From Pseudoalteromonas sp. 3D05 (GTDB taxonomy: Bacteria; Pseudomonadota; Gammaproteobacteria; Enterobacterales; Alteromonadaceae): a stretch of DNA of 64,000 nucleotides. Made by a program: the position numbers and the translations under genes. Positions 42,060-52,593 of the stretch are shown here, piece by piece. Below the pieces are notes generated by a model. It made no database searches. It was not told the origin of the DNA and saw only the letters and a program-made list of their open reading frames with translations. The DNA is taken from NCBI RefSeq assembly GCF_002723455.1, contig NZ_PDUS01000011.1:76203-140202 (forward strand). The letters run 5' to 3'. The stretch's first letter is position 1. The number at the start of each line of letters is the position of its first letter.

Positions 42060-44636
42060 CTAACGTGCCGTAAAGATAAGCCCGTTTTCATCGGCATCTA
42101 TTACTATCATACTGCCACTCTGATATTCTCCTGCTAAAAGCTTCTGCGCTAGTGGGTTTTCGATAGTATGTTGAATAGCACGCTTGAGCGGTCGAGCACC
42201 ATAAACAGGATCAAACCCACTTGCAGCAATACGCTCCAATGCGCCTTCACTTATTTCAAGTAAGTAACCCATCTGCGTTAAGCGCTCGCGTAATTTAGTT
42301 AATTGGATATCAGCAATCTCTTTAATATGCTCATTCGCCAGCGAATGAAACACAACTGTTTCATCAATTCGGTTTATAAACTCTGGCCTAAATTGACTGA
42401 CTAACACACCCATCACTTTTTCTTTAAGTGTGTCGTAATCGTTATTACTCGCTTGCTCTTGAATGATATCTGAGCCTAGGTTTGAGGTCATGATGATCAC
42501 AGTGTTTTTAAAATCAACTGTGCGCCCCTGCCCGTCAGTTAAGCGGCCATCATCTAAAACTTGCAGCAAAATATTAAACACATCTGGGTGTGCTTTCTCA
42601 ACTTCGTCGAGTAAAATTACAGAGTATGGGCGACGCCTAACAGCTTCTGTTAAATAGCCACCTTCTTCATAACCAACATAACCTGGAGGCGCACCAACAA
42701 GGCGTGCCACAGAGTGTTTTTCCATAAACTCTGACATATCGATACGCACCATCGCGCTTTCTGTATCAAACATGTAAGTTGCAAGCGCTTTGGTCAACTC
42801 AGTTTTACCTACCCCTGTTGGGCCTAAGAACAAAAATGAGCCAATAGGACGATTAGGATCCGCAAGCCCTGCACGTGAACGTCGAATTGCATTTGATACA
42901 GCAACAACTGCTTCATCCTGACCGATTACTTTTGCATGAAGTTGCTCTTCCATTTGTAATAACTTTTCACGCTCACCTTGAAGCATCTTAGATACTGGAA
43001 TACCCGTCCAACGCGATAATATTTCAGCAATTTCGTCTTCACCTACTTGGTTTTTTAGCAAGCTCATATCTTGCATTTCAGCTTGCGACGCTAAATCAAG
43101 TTTACGCTCAAGATCAGGGATTCGACCGTATTGCAGCTCAGACATACGTTGAAGATCCGTTGCACGTCTTGCGACCTCTAAATCTAAACGTGCCTGCTCT
43201 AGCTCCGCTTTAATTACTTGCGTGCCTTGTAACGAAGCTTTTTCTGCGTTCCACACTTCGTCGAGTTCACGATATTGTGATTCTAAATCACTGATCAACT
43301 CTTGCATCTCTGAGCGACGCTTTTGGCTGGCCTCGTCTTTTTCTTTTGCAAGCGCGTTATCTTCAAGCTTTAATTGAATAACGCGGCGCTCTAGTTTATC
43401 CAAGGACTCTGGCTTTGAGTCAATTTGCAGACGAATTGACGAACCGGCCTCATCGATAAGGTCAATGGCTTTATCTGGTAGCTGCCTATCACTTATATAT
43501 CGGTGCGATAAATGCGCTGCTGCCACAATTGCAGGATCGGTTATGTCAACGCTGTGATGTAATTCATAGCGCTCTTTTAAGCCACGTAAAATAGCGATAG
43601 TGTCTTCAACGGATGGCTCTTCAACCAAGACTTTTTGAAAGCGTCGCTCAAGTGCTGCATCTTTTTCAATGTATTGGCGATATTCGTCAAGCGTTGTTGC
43701 CCCCACACAGTGAAGCTCACCACGCGCTAGCGCAGGCTTTAACATATTGCCTGCATCCATGGCCCCATCGGTTTTACCCGCGCCAACCATAGTATGGATT
43801 TCATCAATAAACAGAATAACTTGGCCTTCTTCTTTAGCCAGTTCATTCAGTACAGACTTTAAACGTTCTTCAAATTCACCACGGTATTTAGCACCGGCTA
43901 CCAACGCACCTAAATCAAGAGACAACACTCGCTTATTTTTAAGCCCTTCTGGTACTTCACCATTAATAATACGTTGTGCTAAGCCTTCGGCAATCGCCGT
44001 TTTACCAACACCCGGTTCACCAATTAATACGGGGTTATTTTTAGTTCGACGTTGCAGTACTTGAATAGTACGGCGAATCTCATCATCACGGCCAATAACA
44101 GGATCAAGCTTACCTTGCTCAGCACGCTCAGTTAGATCAATAGTAAATTTCTTAAGTGCTTGTCGTGTTTCTTCTGCGTTTGGATCATCGACTTTTTGAC
44201 CGCCACGAATCGCTTCAATCGCTGATTCTATCTTGGGTGCGGTGACGTTTAACGCCCGAAGCACGTCCCCCAAAGGGCCTTTATCAGCACACGCAGCAAG
44301 CACAAATAATTCACTCGAAATAAATTTGTCTTTACGCTTTTGTGCATATTTATCGCATAAATTGATCAGTGAAACCATGTTGTTTGATAATTGAACATCA
44401 CCGCCAACACCTTCCACTTTGAATAACTTTTCAATCTCTTTGGATAGTTTAGTATTTAGCTCATCAGCACTGACGCCGGCTTGTGCAAACAACGCTCGAA
44501 CACTTGAGCCACTTTGTTGTAATAATGAATACATCAAATGTACGGGCTCAATAAATTGGTGATCACGACCAAGCGCTAATGATTGGGCATCAGAAAGCGC
44601 AGATTGAAATTTACTGGTAAATCTATCTAAACGCAT
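42060..44636 (-). CDS. clpB: ClpB disaggregase
   Basis: 858 aa, E. coli length 857. Hsp100 AAA+ chaperone that rescues aggregated proteins with DnaK. N-terminal Clp repeats (1-145), the first ATPase site GEPGVGKT (near 205) with LFIDEIHTM, the middle coiled-coil M domain (about 400-525) specific to ClpB, and the second ATPase site GPTGVGKT (near 605) with [11 protein letters not shown]. No ClpP-binding loop. Preceded by a sigma-32-like promoter. Confidence 0.97.
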   Translation of the reverse strand: MRLDRFTSKFQSALSDAQSLALGRDHQFIEPVHLMYSLLQQSGSSVRALFAQAGVSADELNTKLSKEIEKLFKVEGVGGDVQLSNNMVSLINLCDKYAQKRKDKFISSELFVLAACADKGPLGDVLRALNVTAPKIESAIEAIRGGQKVDDPNAEETRQALKKFTIDLTERAEQGKLDPVIGRDDEIRRTIQVLQRRTKNNPVLIGEPGVGKTAIAEGLAQRIINGEVPEGLKNKRVLSLDLGALVAGAKYRGEFEERLKSVLNELAKEEGQVILFIDEIHTMVGAGKTDGAMDAGNMLKPALARGELHCVGATTLDEYRQYIEKDAALERRFQKVLVEEPSVEDTIAILRGLKERYELHHSVDITDPAIVAAAHLSHRYISDRQLPDKAIDLIDEAGSSIRLQIDSKPESLDKLERRVIQLKLEDNALAKEKDEASQKRRSEMQELISDLESQYRELDEVWNAEKASLQGTQVIKAELEQARLDLEVARRATDLQRMSELQYGRIPDLERKLDLASQAEMQDMSLLKNQVGEDEIAEILSRWTGIPVSKMLQGEREKLLQMEEQLHAKVIGQDEAVVAVSNAIRRSRAGLADPNRPIGSFLFLGPTGVGKTELTKALATYMFDTESAMVRIDMSEFMEKHSVARLVGAPPGYVGYEEGGYLTEAVRRRPYSVILLDEVEKAHPDVFNILLQVLDDGRLTDGQGRTVDFKNTVIIMTSNLGSDIIQEQASNNDYDTLKEKVMGVLVSQFRPEFINRIDETVVFHSLANEHIKEIADIQLTKLRERLTQMGYLLEISEGALERIAASGFDPVYGARPLKRAIQHTIENPLAQKLLAGEYQSGSMIVIDADENGLIFTAR

Positions 44637-44668
44637 GAGGGTTACCTATTAAAAAATTAATTAGTTAA

Positions 44669-44698
44669 TTAATGGGTATGTTTGATGATTTGTTCAAG
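44669..44698 (-). promoter_or_regulatory. Sigma-32 heat-shock promoter of clpB
   Basis: On the minus strand CTTGAA (-35, complement of 44693-44698) and ACCCATTAA (-10, complement of 44669-44677) are separated by 15 bases, close to the consensus CTTGAAA-N13-15-CCCCATTT. It lies about 33 bases upstream of the clpB ATG, which also has an AGGGT-type ribosome-binding site. Confidence 0.75.
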
Positions 44699-44732
44699 GT
44701 GTGAGAAGAAATATAATCCGCGTAGAACACAA

Positions 44733-45467
44733 TTACTTGCGCCAGATCAAAGATGCCATTCGCCCTGTTTTACCGTCTCGTCGGTATGAAAAAAACATTT
44801 CTGGCTGACTCACTGTACAGTGCTCACCCCCACTAATCGTTTTAACTCCAGTTTGCCGTAATTGGAGCTGTGCAATGGCATATATATCGAGAAGGTATTT
44901 GTTTATTTTTAATGGTGAAAAAGCTTGTTCATACTCAACTGATTGCTCAATAAAGCTAGCTTTCACCTCAGCACCCACTTCAAACTGCTGTGCGCCAATT
45001 GCAGGCCCTAGCCACGCAATAATATCTGAGGCTGGGAATGAAAAATTAGACACCGTGTTCGTAATAATACCCGCATTTAATCCCCGCCACCCGCCATGTA
45101 TTGCAGCAATCTCACTGCCACATTGGGTACTAAGTAAAATAGGTAAGCAATCAGCTGTCATGATAGCAAGAGGTTGATTCTGTTCGCGCGTAAAAAGCGC
45201 ATCCCCCGTTAAAATGGTTTTATAATCAAAGTGCTCATCTACAATGACCACATCACTGCTATGTACTTGATTTAACCAGATAGGGCTTGCAGGTAAGTAA
45301 TCTGTCGTTAGTATTTGTCGATTTTGTTGTACATGTTGCTGATTATCACCTACATGAAGCCCCAAGTTTAAACTTGCGAAAGGGGCATCAGAAAAACCAC
45401 CCTCTCGCGTTGTGCTCAGTGCACCAATGTTATTTGGCGCATGCCATGTAGGTGTCAAATGCATCAC
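44733..45467 (-). CDS. pgeF: Peptidoglycan editing factor PgeF (YfiH)
   Basis: 244 aa DUF152/laccase-domain protein. The metal and active-site motifs are present: H near residue 69 in LNQVHSSDV, TADCLPIL with the catalytic Cys, AAIHGGWRGL, and SGGEHCTV. The family was first called polyphenol oxidase; YfiH is now known as a purine-nucleoside/peptidoglycan editing enzyme. The start overlaps the rluD stop by one base, the conserved rluD-yfiH order. Confidence 0.9.
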   Translation of the reverse strand: MMHLTPTWHAPNNIGALSTTREGGFSDAPFASLNLGLHVGDNQQHVQQNRQILTTDYLPASPIWLNQVHSSDVVIVDEHFDYKTILTGDALFTREQNQPLAIMTADCLPILLSTQCGSEIAAIHGGWRGLNAGIITNTVSNFSFPASDIIAWLGPAIGAQQFEVGAEVKASFIEQSVEYEQAFSPLKINKYLLDIYAIAQLQLRQTGVKTISGGEHCTVSQPEMFFSYRRDGKTGRMASLIWRK

Positions 45468-46444
45468 TAAATATCGATATTAGGATTAGCTTTTGTGTCT
45501 TCACGCAAAGCATGCGTCATAGCGACCATGTCATCAGGGATTGGCGCTTGCCACGTCATCATTTCACCCGTAATTGGGTGCGCAATACTAAGTTTTACAG
45601 CGTGTAGCGCTTGACGATTAAATGCTCTGAGCATTTCAAATAACTCAGGTGTTGCACCTTTAGGTGGGCGAGGACGTCCGCCATATGAGCGATCACCAAT
45701 AAGTGGATGATTAATAAACGCCATATGCACACGAATTTGGTGTGTACGCCCTGTTTCTAAGCGTAAACGTAAACGGGTATGCGCACGAAATTTTTCAGCT
45801 ACACGGTAATGCGTGATAGCAGGCTTACCTTGCTCATGCACGGCCATGTGCGTGCGTTGAGTTGGGTGACGACCAATTGGCTTTTCAACCATACCACCAG
45901 CAGTCATAGTCCCATTACAGATTGCTTCATATTCACGTGTAAAGTTTTCACGCTTTTGCAATGCCGTCACTAAGTGTGTTTGAGCTGGAATTGTTTTAGC
46001 CACCACCATCAAGCCTGTCGTGTCTTTATCTAGACGATGCACAATACCTGCACGTGGGACATTGATGATTTCTGGGAAATGATGCAATAGCGCATTTAAC
46101 ACCGTGCCATCTGGATTACCTGCCCCAGGATGTACGACTAAGCCCATTGGTTTGTTGATGACCAAAATATCATCATCTTCATAAACAATGTTTAATTTTA
46201 TATCTTGCGCTTCATATTCTCTTGGCGCTTCAATGCTGGTTTCAACGTTTACCATCTCGCCACCAAGCAGTTTCTCTCTTGGTGTGTTGAATATTTCACC
46301 ATCTACGGTGATTTTATCATCCAAAATCCACGTTTTTATGCGTGAACGTGAATAATCAGGGAACAATTGCGCCAATATTTGGTCTAGACGTTTACCGCCT
46401 AACTCAGTTGGCACCTCGGCTTGAAGTGAAATTTGTTCTGACAT
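45467..46444 (-). CDS. rluD: 23S rRNA pseudouridine synthase RluD
   Basis: 325 aa. Forms pseudouridines 1911, 1915 and 1917 in helix 69 of 23S rRNA. N-terminal S4 RNA-binding domain (1-75), catalytic motif HRLDKDTTG at 136-144 with D139 as nucleophile, and C-terminal RTHQIRVHMAFINHPLIGD. It is divergent from bamD, as in E. coli where yfiO and rluD are back to back. Confidence 0.95.
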   Translation of the reverse strand: MSEQISLQAEVPTELGGKRLDQILAQLFPDYSRSRIKTWILDDKITVDGEIFNTPREKLLGGEMVNVETSIEAPREYEAQDIKLNIVYEDDDILVINKPMGLVVHPGAGNPDGTVLNALLHHFPEIINVPRAGIVHRLDKDTTGLMVVAKTIPAQTHLVTALQKRENFTREYEAICNGTMTAGGMVEKPIGRHPTQRTHMAVHEQGKPAITHYRVAEKFRAHTRLRLRLETGRTHQIRVHMAFINHPLIGDRSYGGRPRPPKGATPELFEMLRAFNRQALHAVKLSIAHPITGEMMTWQAPIPDDMVAMTHALREDTKANPNIDI

Positions 46445-46586
46445 TAGTAACTTTACCCAATTTACCAGTGCAAGCTGTGCTCGACTGGGTTAGAATCGCT
46501 TTTAGTAAAAGCATTTATATAATAAGTATAGTTTACTCGGTTTTACCCACTTGGCCTAGCCGAAGACATCGAAGGTAACAAATAAA

Positions 46587-47348
46587 ATGATAAATAGAAT
46601 AGGTAAACGTGCATTCGCCATCGTTTTTACAGTTTCATTACTTGGTTTAGGGGCATGTTCATCAGCTCCGGATCAAGAAGATATACAACGCGTTCCTAAT
46701 AAGTCTGCACAAGCGCTTTATGAAGATGCTAAACAAACGCTGGATTCTGGTTTATATGCACGAGCAATTGAGTTACTAAGCGCCATTGATTCTCGCTACC
46801 CATTTGGCCCAATGTCAAAGCAAGTACAAATGGATTTAGTGTTTGCTCATTATCAAGCAGGTAATACTGAGCAAGCACTTGCAACAATTGATCGTTTTAT
46901 TCGATTAAATCCAAACCATAAAGACTTGGATTACATGTACTACATGCGCGGTCTGGTGAATATCAAAGCGGACGAAAATGCATTCCAAGAATATTTTGGT
47001 GTTGACAGAGCTGACCGCGATGCCAAGCGTACACGAGTAGCATTTACTGATTTATCAACATTAGTAAATCGCTTTCCTGACAGCAGCTACGCGCCTGAGG
47101 CAAAAAGACGTTTAGTTTGGTTATTAAATAAAATGGCCCGTTATGAACTAAAAGTGGCTGACTATTACTATGAGCGTGAAGCATACCTGGCTGCTGCAAA
47201 TAGAGGTAAATACGTTGTTGAACATTATTCTCAAAGTAGTTATTTGAACCAAGCACTCGAGATGATGGAAAAAAGCTATGAAAAACTTGGCTTACCCGAG
47301 CTTAGTAAGCACGCTAAACTAACGCGTGAATTAAACCAGAAGAAATAA
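46587..47348 (+). CDS. bamD: Outer-membrane assembly lipoprotein BamD
   Basis: 253 aa. The signal peptide ends in the lipobox LGAC, giving an outer-membrane lipoprotein. Five TPR units follow, with the conserved RYPFGPMSKQVQMDLVFAHY and DYMYYMRGL blocks. Essential partner of BamA in the beta-barrel assembly machine. A TATAAT-type -10 lies near 46517. Followed by a terminator and then by a transposase relic. Confidence 0.95.
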   Translation: MINRIGKRAFAIVFTVSLLGLGACSSAPDQEDIQRVPNKSAQALYEDAKQTLDSGLYARAIELLSAIDSRYPFGPMSKQVQMDLVFAHYQAGNTEQALATIDRFIRLNPNHKDLDYMYYMRGLVNIKADENAFQEYFGVDRADRDAKRTRVAFTDLSTLVNRFPDSSYAPEAKRRLVWLLNKMARYELKVADYYYEREAYLAAANRGKYVVEHYSQSSYLNQALEMMEKSYEKLGLPELSKHAKLTRELNQKK

Positions 47349-47360
47349 TACTCTTCTTAC

Positions 47361-47385
47361 ACGACGCCTCTAAAAGGGGCGTTGT
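47361..47385 (+). terminator. Terminator of bamD
   Basis: 10-bp stem ACGACGCCTC/GGGGCGTTGT (two G-T pairs) with a TAAAA loop, 13 bases after the bamD stop and followed by TT. Confidence 0.7.
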
Positions 47386-47401
47386 TTAATCCAATGTTAA
47401 G

Positions 47402-47515
47402 CTTGTGCTTGCTTTTCTCTTTCTACTAATTCCTCACATACCTTCGTATTACGTCTTCGTTTGTGCCTGACGTATCAACAAAATACCCTCACTGCCAAAA
47501 GTGACTACCCCACAT
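47402..47515 (-). pseudogene. Relic of an IS200/IS605-type TnpA transposase
   Basis: Translating the minus strand gives MWGSHFWQ*GYFVDTSG followed by TNEDVIRRYVRN**KEKSK (asterisks are stops). This is the recognisable C-terminus of an IS200-like Y1 transposase (usually WGxHxWxRGYF..T.G). Three in-frame stops, at least one easily explained as CGA to TGA, and no N-terminal part with the HUH motif. The rest of the gene is missing, so it is a dead fragment. Confidence 0.65.
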
Positions 47516-47560
47516 GATAGACTCTAATGTATTGATATTAATACACAAATATATTTATCC

Positions 47561-47652
47561 GTCTTCAGCCGAAGACTTTTAGCGATAAAAAGGCGAATTT
47601 ACGCGTCAATAGCTGGTCTATTGAAAGCAAGTTCAACGCCGTTAGCGTTGAA
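47561..47652. repeat. Cluster of three short perfect hairpins next to the transposase relic
   Basis: GTCTTC-AGCC-GAAGAC (47561-47576), CAATAG-CTGGT-CTATTG (47607-47623) and TTCAACGC-CGTTA-GCGTTGAA (47632-47652). IS200/IS605 elements carry subterminal hairpins recognised by TnpA, so these may be remnants of an element end; they may also be an unrelated intergenic repeat. The rest of the bamD-cysS gap (47386-47730) shows no intact gene. Confidence 0.4.
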
Positions 47653-47730
47653 AATAGCCGCTGGAGATAGATGTATTATCCAGAGTTCAGATTATTTAAC
47701 TAAAGTAGATGCTCTAGGTGCTGAAAACAA

Positions 47731-47759
47731 AAAAAGGTTGCCAATGTGGCAACCTTTTT
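47731..47759. terminator. Terminator of cysS
   Basis: 12-bp perfect stem AAAAAGGTTGCC/GGCAACCTTTTT with a 5-base loop AATGT, 20 bases after the cysS stop on the minus strand. Symmetrical ends would also work in the plus direction. Confidence 0.9.
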
Positions 47760-47778
47760 AAACTTTTAACCGATATAC

Positions 47779-49158
47779 CTACGCTTTACGCCACGTAGTT
47801 TTACCAGCAGAATCTTCAAGCACAACACCGAGTGCATTGAGTGCATCGCGAGCTTCATCCGCAGCAGCCCAATCTTTATTGGTACGAGCATCGTTGCGCT
47901 TAACAATTAACGCCTCTATTTGGGCAACTTCTTCATCAGCTTGGCCACCTTGTAAAAATGTTTCTGGGGCTTGCTGAGCTACGCCAAGCACTTCTCCAAG
48001 ACAACGTAAAACATAAGCAATTTTACCTGCTTGATCAGCATCTGAGCTTTTAACCCGATTAAGCTCTTTTGCTAGCTCAAATAAAACAGGTAGTGCTTCA
48101 GGCGTGTTAAAGTCATCGTTCATTGCTTTTCTGAACTTAGCGACATACTCGTTACTTTCAAGCTCACATACGATAGGCTCAACTCCACGCAGTGCTGTGT
48201 AAATACGTTCAAGCGAAGAACGTGCTTGATCTAAATTCTCTTGCGAGTAATTTAGTTGGCTACGGTAATGACCTGAGATCAAAAAGTAACGTACCGATTC
48301 AGCATCGTACTCTTTAAGTACATCACGTACGGTGAAAAAGTTATCTAATGATTTAGACATCTTTTCTTTGTTTACCTGCACCATACCAGTGTGGATCCAC
48401 GTATTTACGTATTTACCATTATTGGCACAGCATGATTGCGCGATTTCGTTTTCATGATGCGGAAACTGCAAGTCTGACCCGCCACCGTGAATATCAAAAT
48501 GCTCGCCTAAATGCTTAGAGCTCATTGCCGAACATTCGATGTGCCAACCAGGGCGACCCTCGCCCCAAGGTGACGACCACGAAGGCTCACCTGCTTTGGC
48601 TTTTTTCCACAATACAAAGTCAAGTGGATCGTCTTTATCTTGTGCAACTTCAACGCGTGAACCAGCCTGTAGCATTGTTAAATCTTGTTGCGAAAGCGCA
48701 CCGTATTGCTCAAACGTCGATACGTCAAACAATACATCGCCATCCGCAGCAACATAAGCATGGCCTTTTGCAATTAAACGCTCAACCATTTCGATGATCT
48801 CGTCCATGTGGCCTGTTACCGTTGGTTCGATATCAGGACGCAACATATTTAAACTATCAAAGTCTTCATGCATGGCAACTGTCATACGAGTGGTTAAGTC
48901 ATTAATAGCTTCACCGTTTTCATTAGCACGCTTAATAATTTTATCATCTACATCGGTAATATTACGCACATATTTTAAATCATAACCAATGTGGCGAAGG
49001 TAGCGCACGATAACGTCAAAACCGACAAATGTACGAGCATGGCCAATGTGACAGTAATCATAAATGGTGATACCACACACATACATGTCGATTTTTCCTT
49101 CGACCATAGGTTTAAACTGCTCTTTTTGACGCGTGAGTGTGTTGTATATATTTACCAT
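47779..49158 (-). CDS. cysS: Cysteinyl-tRNA synthetase
   Basis: 459 aa class I synthetase charging tRNA-Cys. Zinc ligand C28 in [11 protein letters not shown], the HIGH motif at 37-40, further zinc ligands in [10 protein letters not shown] and HHENE, and KMSKS at 266-270. Divergent from ppiB, the order known from E. coli. Single gene with its own terminator. Confidence 0.97.
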   Translation of the reverse strand: MVNIYNTLTRQKEQFKPMVEGKIDMYVCGITIYDYCHIGHARTFVGFDVIVRYLRHIGYDLKYVRNITDVDDKIIKRANENGEAINDLTTRMTVAMHEDFDSLNMLRPDIEPTVTGHMDEIIEMVERLIAKGHAYVAADGDVLFDVSTFEQYGALSQQDLTMLQAGSRVEVAQDKDDPLDFVLWKKAKAGEPSWSSPWGEGRPGWHIECSAMSSKHLGEHFDIHGGGSDLQFPHHENEIAQSCCANNGKYVNTWIHTGMVQVNKEKMSKSLDNFFTVRDVLKEYDAESVRYFLISGHYRSQLNYSQENLDQARSSLERIYTALRGVEPIVCELESNEYVAKFRKAMNDDFNTPEALPVLFELAKELNRVKSSDADQAGKIAYVLRCLGEVLGVAQQAPETFLQGGQADEEVAQIEALIVKRNDARTNKDWAAADEARDALNALGVVLEDSAGKTTWRKA

Positions 49159-49308
49159 TTATTTTAAGTCCTTGACTGTTTACTTGATTGGCTATGTTAC
49201 CACTTGAAAAGCCCCTGCTCTAGCGCTTTATCAAATCAATAAGCACTTTGTTAATCTTAGCTAACTAAGATAAAATAGTGCTAAATAAATCAGCTAATAG
49301 GAAACCTC

Positions 49309-49800
49309 ATGGTTGTTCTACACACAAATTTTGGTGATATCACCATAAACATGCACAAAGAAGATGCTCCGAATACTGTTAAGAACTTTTTGCAGTACGC
49401 GAATGCAGGCTTTTACGACGGCACAATCTTTCACCGTGTAATTGATGGTTTCATGGTTCAAGGTGGTGGTTTTGAGCCAGGTATGACACAAAAAGAAGTA
49501 CATGACCCTATTCAAAACGAAGCAAACAATGGCCTTTCAAATAAAAAAGGCACATTGGCTATGGCACGTACGCCGGATCCACATTCAGCGACAGCTCAGT
49601 TTTTCATTAACGTGAACGACAATGATTTTTTAAACTTTAGCAGCGAAACTTCACAAGGTTGGGGTTACTGCGTGTTTGCTGAAGTTGTTGAAGGCATGGA
49701 TGTAGTTGAGAAAATCAAGTCAGTTGCAACTGGCAGCTCTGGTTTCCACCAAGATGTACCACTTGATGATGTTATTATCAAAAGCGTAACTGTAGACTAA
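49309..49800 (+). CDS. ppiB: Cytoplasmic peptidyl-prolyl isomerase B (cyclophilin)
   Basis: 163 aa, one base pattern from the 164 aa E. coli PpiB. The catalytic [34 protein letters not shown] and [12 protein letters not shown] blocks are intact, and there is no signal peptide, which separates it from periplasmic PpiA. Catalyses cis-trans isomerisation of prolyl bonds. Followed by lpxH. Confidence 0.95.
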   Translation: MVVLHTNFGDITINMHKEDAPNTVKNFLQYANAGFYDGTIFHRVIDGFMVQGGGFEPGMTQKEVHDPIQNEANNGLSNKKGTLAMARTPDPHSATAQFFINVNDNDFLNFSSETSQGWGYCVFAEVVEGMDVVEKIKSVATGSSGFHQDVPLDDVIIKSVTVD

Positions 49801-49813
49801 GTTAAGTTTACAC

Positions 49814-49858
49814 CCAAACCACCTAAAAGTGCATAACTCGCATCTTGAGGTGGTTTGG
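49814..49858. repeat. Palindromic repeat with 11-bp stem after ppiB
   Basis: CCAAACCACCT and AGGTGGTTTGG form a perfect 11-bp stem around 23 bases containing TCGCATCTTG. The same end sequences border the 258-base element at 54849-55107, so this looks like a short member of one repeat family. It may also end ppiB transcription. Confidence 0.7.
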
Positions 49859-49923
49859 ATATATTATAAAAGCGGGTGAAATCATCCGCTTTTTATTTAT
49901 TAAGATCCAGCACTCGAGTCAAA

Positions 49924-50655
49924 ATGCGCCAAACTTACTTTATAGCCGACCTACACTTATCTGAGAGCCGCCCAGATATCACCGCTGCTTTTTACCAGTT
50001 TTTAGATAGCCACATTGTTAATAAAGATGTCGATGCTTTGTATATTTTGGGTGATTTTTTTGAAGTGTGGGTAGGCGATGATTATGTCACGCAATTATCC
50101 ACAGACGTCGCTGCAAGGCTCAAGCAGGTAAGCAATAACGGCACGTCAGTGTTTTTTATTCATGGGAATCGCGACTTTATCATGCGTGATGGCTACGCTA
50201 AAAAAGCCGGTATGACTATACTCGATGAACAAACGGTGATTGATTTATATGGCACACCTACTGTCATATTGCATGGCGATGAAATGTGTACTCAAGATAT
50301 TGAATACCAAAAATTTCGTAAAAAAGGTCGAGGTTGGTGGTGGCCACGTTTAATGCTGGCACTACCCTTGTGGTATCGCCGAAGTGTGGCAAAAAAAGCA
50401 CGCGAAAAATCAAAGCAAAACCAAGCCGGAAAATCATTAGACATCCTCGATGTGACCGAAGAAGCCGTGCTGAATGTTTTTGCAAAACATCAGGTGAATA
50501 ATATGATCCACGGACATACTCACCGCCCCGATGTACATCACTATAAAGCACATGGTGAAGCCCTTACTCGCACAGTCCTGGGCGATTGGTACACGCAAGG
50601 GTCATATTTAGTTGTGACACCTGAGTCTCAAAAGCTCATGTCGACTCCTTTTTAA
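49924..50655 (+). CDS. lpxH: UDP-2,3-diacylglucosamine hydrolase LpxH
   Basis: 243 aa calcineurin-type phosphoesterase that makes lipid X from UDP-diacylglucosamine, step four of lipid A synthesis, at the inner-membrane face. Metal ligands D9 and H11 in IADLHLSES, D in YILGDFFEVW, HGNRDF, ILHGDEMCT and MIHGHTHRP are all present. An upstream in-frame ATG (49876) would add 16 unmatched residues; the ATG at 49924 matches the E. coli N-terminus. The cysS/ppiB/lpxH order is conserved. Confidence 0.93.
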   Translation: MRQTYFIADLHLSESRPDITAAFYQFLDSHIVNKDVDALYILGDFFEVWVGDDYVTQLSTDVAARLKQVSNNGTSVFFIHGNRDFIMRDGYAKKAGMTILDEQTVIDLYGTPTVILHGDEMCTQDIEYQKFRKKGRGWWWPRLMLALPLWYRRSVAKKAREKSKQNQAGKSLDILDVTEEAVLNVFAKHQVNNMIHGHTHRPDVHHYKAHGEALTRTVLGDWYTQGSYLVVTPESQKLMSTPF

Positions 50656-50667
50656 GTTGACAAGCAA

Positions 50668-52593
50668 TTAGCTTCTTCCCAAATCTGGCATAGTAATCGT
50701 GAATTGGGTTTTATAGAAGTCCTCAGTCTGTGGGTCCGAATCTAATGTTATTTCACCGTGCAATACCTCAGTAACCCATTGATGTACCATATATAAACCT
50801 AAACCTGTGTTCCCATTCCCTCGAGCTGTTGTATAAAATGGTTCAAAGATATTACTTTTTACATCATCACTAATACCACACCCGCTATCAGAAACTGTAA
50901 GCCTTATAGCTTCACCATTATATTGCTCGACTTTAATGTTTATTGCGCCCGATTGAAATTCGTCGAATGCATGATTCATCGCATTCATAACTAAATTTTC
51001 AATAACTTGCGAAATAATACCTGGGCGGCTGGCAATATGTTTATCTGTTAAAAGTTGGGTACTAATTTTCACAGAAGAAGTTTTTAACCGTGAGTTTAAT
51101 GAAAGAAGCAATTCTTTTATTAGTTTATCAAAATCACACAACTCAACTTCATCACTGTGACGTTCTATAGCCATTTTTTTAAAACTTTTAACAAGAACAG
51201 CTGTTTTTTCTAAGTTCGTTTTAGCGAGTACTAAATTCTCATTAAAGCTAAACATTGTTTCGTCTAGCATTGACTTGGTTAACCCTTTTTCTACTGCTTT
51301 GCTTAACTTTTTTAATGCTAAATCTGCGTTAGATATTGAAATTAATGCACCACCAATAGGCGTATTCATTTCATGTGCAACACCTGCAACAAGAAGACCT
51401 AATGAAGAAAGTTTACGTGCCTCAATTAAACTTGCTTGCAATGCTAATTGCCGTTTAAGTGTCTTATCTAACTGACGATTCACAATTGCGAGTTCGACTT
51501 TGTCAACATACAGTTTATTCGACAGAGTTAATAATTTATTTTGGTATTTATGATCACGATAAATCAAACCAAAACTAACCAAACTTAACAATAAACCAAC
51601 TATAGCCGTTAATTGAACTGCAAAGCGCTTCTCATTATTAATTAAACCATTTGGACTGCTCAATAGAATGATTATTTCTTTATTCGCATCACTGATATTG
51701 TTTTTACTTTCTGGTATTGAATGCATCGAAAAACGGCGATACGTAAACATATTATTATCGATTAAGATGGAATTTATGCCTGTTTGACCCTGTGTCATCG
51801 TACTCCAAAGTTCAGGAGACCGAATGGCTAACGTATTGTTTGGTTTGTTATACATAAACCCCCACTCTAACGCAGGATCTTTATTTAAAAGCCAAAAACC
51901 ATCTTGATTTAAAATACTTACTTGAGCCATTTTTTTGTTAAACGTTTGTATTTCTCTAAACAAGTAATCGAGGTTAAAATTCACGACTATCAGGCCATCA
52001 ATAAGGTACTCGTTCCTATTTGTTCTGTATGTTACGCGAATTGTGGGCTCATGCGGCTTAACTATTTTTCCTCGTTCAATATTTAAGTCAACCTGTGAAG
52101 TGAATGTGTTTGGTGCTTCAACTTGCATGCCTTGGATAAAATAATACCTATTTTTTTTATTCTGCAAGAAGCGCTGTTTAACAATTGTGTTTTTATTCTG
52201 ACTGATATCAACCCTAAAGCGCTCTTGGCCTTGCGAGTCAATCCACCTTACTTGAGAAATATTTTTTGTAGCTGCTGCAAAGTTTAAAAAATACTCATTG
52301 ATGCGAGGCCTTTTCTCATAAATTGTTGATAACGCCTCAGATCCATTTTTTTTTAAAACTGAACCCTGCCCGAGTATTTTTGTCAATTTTTCAATGCTGC
52401 TTATTTCTCTCGTAAGGCTATTACTTATAAATGTGAGCTTTTCATCTTGTATCGCATTAAGTTCATTTATTTCACTTTGATAAACCTGCGAATAAATCAA
52501 CCACATAATTAATAGGTTAATAAACGCGCTAAACAAAGACTTTAATATTAAACCTTTATTTGACGCTGTAAGTGTAGGATCAGTGTTATTCAT
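50668..52593 (-). CDS. Cache-type membrane sensor histidine kinase
   Basis: 641 aa. Membrane helix at about 15-35, a periplasmic sensor of about 290 residues with Cache-like features (FAAATKNISQVRWIDSQGQE), a second helix at about 326-346, then a coiled coil and the H-box GVAHEMNTPIGGAL with H407. The ATPase domain has NLVMNAMNHAFDE (N-box), DSGCGIS and GNTGLGLYMV. No receiver. The start overlaps the receiver-EAL gene by 8 bases, so the two form a two-component pair feeding cyclic-di-GMP turnover. The convergent lpxH stop is only 12 bases away. Confidence 0.88.
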   Translation of the reverse strand: MNNTDPTLTASNKGLILKSLFSAFINLLIMWLIYSQVYQSEINELNAIQDEKLTFISNSLTREISSIEKLTKILGQGSVLKKNGSEALSTIYEKRPRINEYFLNFAAATKNISQVRWIDSQGQERFRVDISQNKNTIVKQRFLQNKKNRYYFIQGMQVEAPNTFTSQVDLNIERGKIVKPHEPTIRVTYRTNRNEYLIDGLIVVNFNLDYLFREIQTFNKKMAQVSILNQDGFWLLNKDPALEWGFMYNKPNNTLAIRSPELWSTMTQGQTGINSILIDNNMFTYRRFSMHSIPESKNNISDANKEIIILLSSPNGLINNEKRFAVQLTAIVGLLLSLVSFGLIYRDHKYQNKLLTLSNKLYVDKVELAIVNRQLDKTLKRQLALQASLIEARKLSSLGLLVAGVAHEMNTPIGGALISISNADLALKKLSKAVEKGLTKSMLDETMFSFNENLVLAKTNLEKTAVLVKSFKKMAIERHSDEVELCDFDKLIKELLLSLNSRLKTSSVKISTQLLTDKHIASRPGIISQVIENLVMNAMNHAFDEFQSGAINIKVEQYNGEAIRLTVSDSGCGISDDVKSNIFEPFYTTARGNGNTGLGLYMVHQWVTEVLHGEITLDSDPQTEDFYKTQFTITMPDLGRS

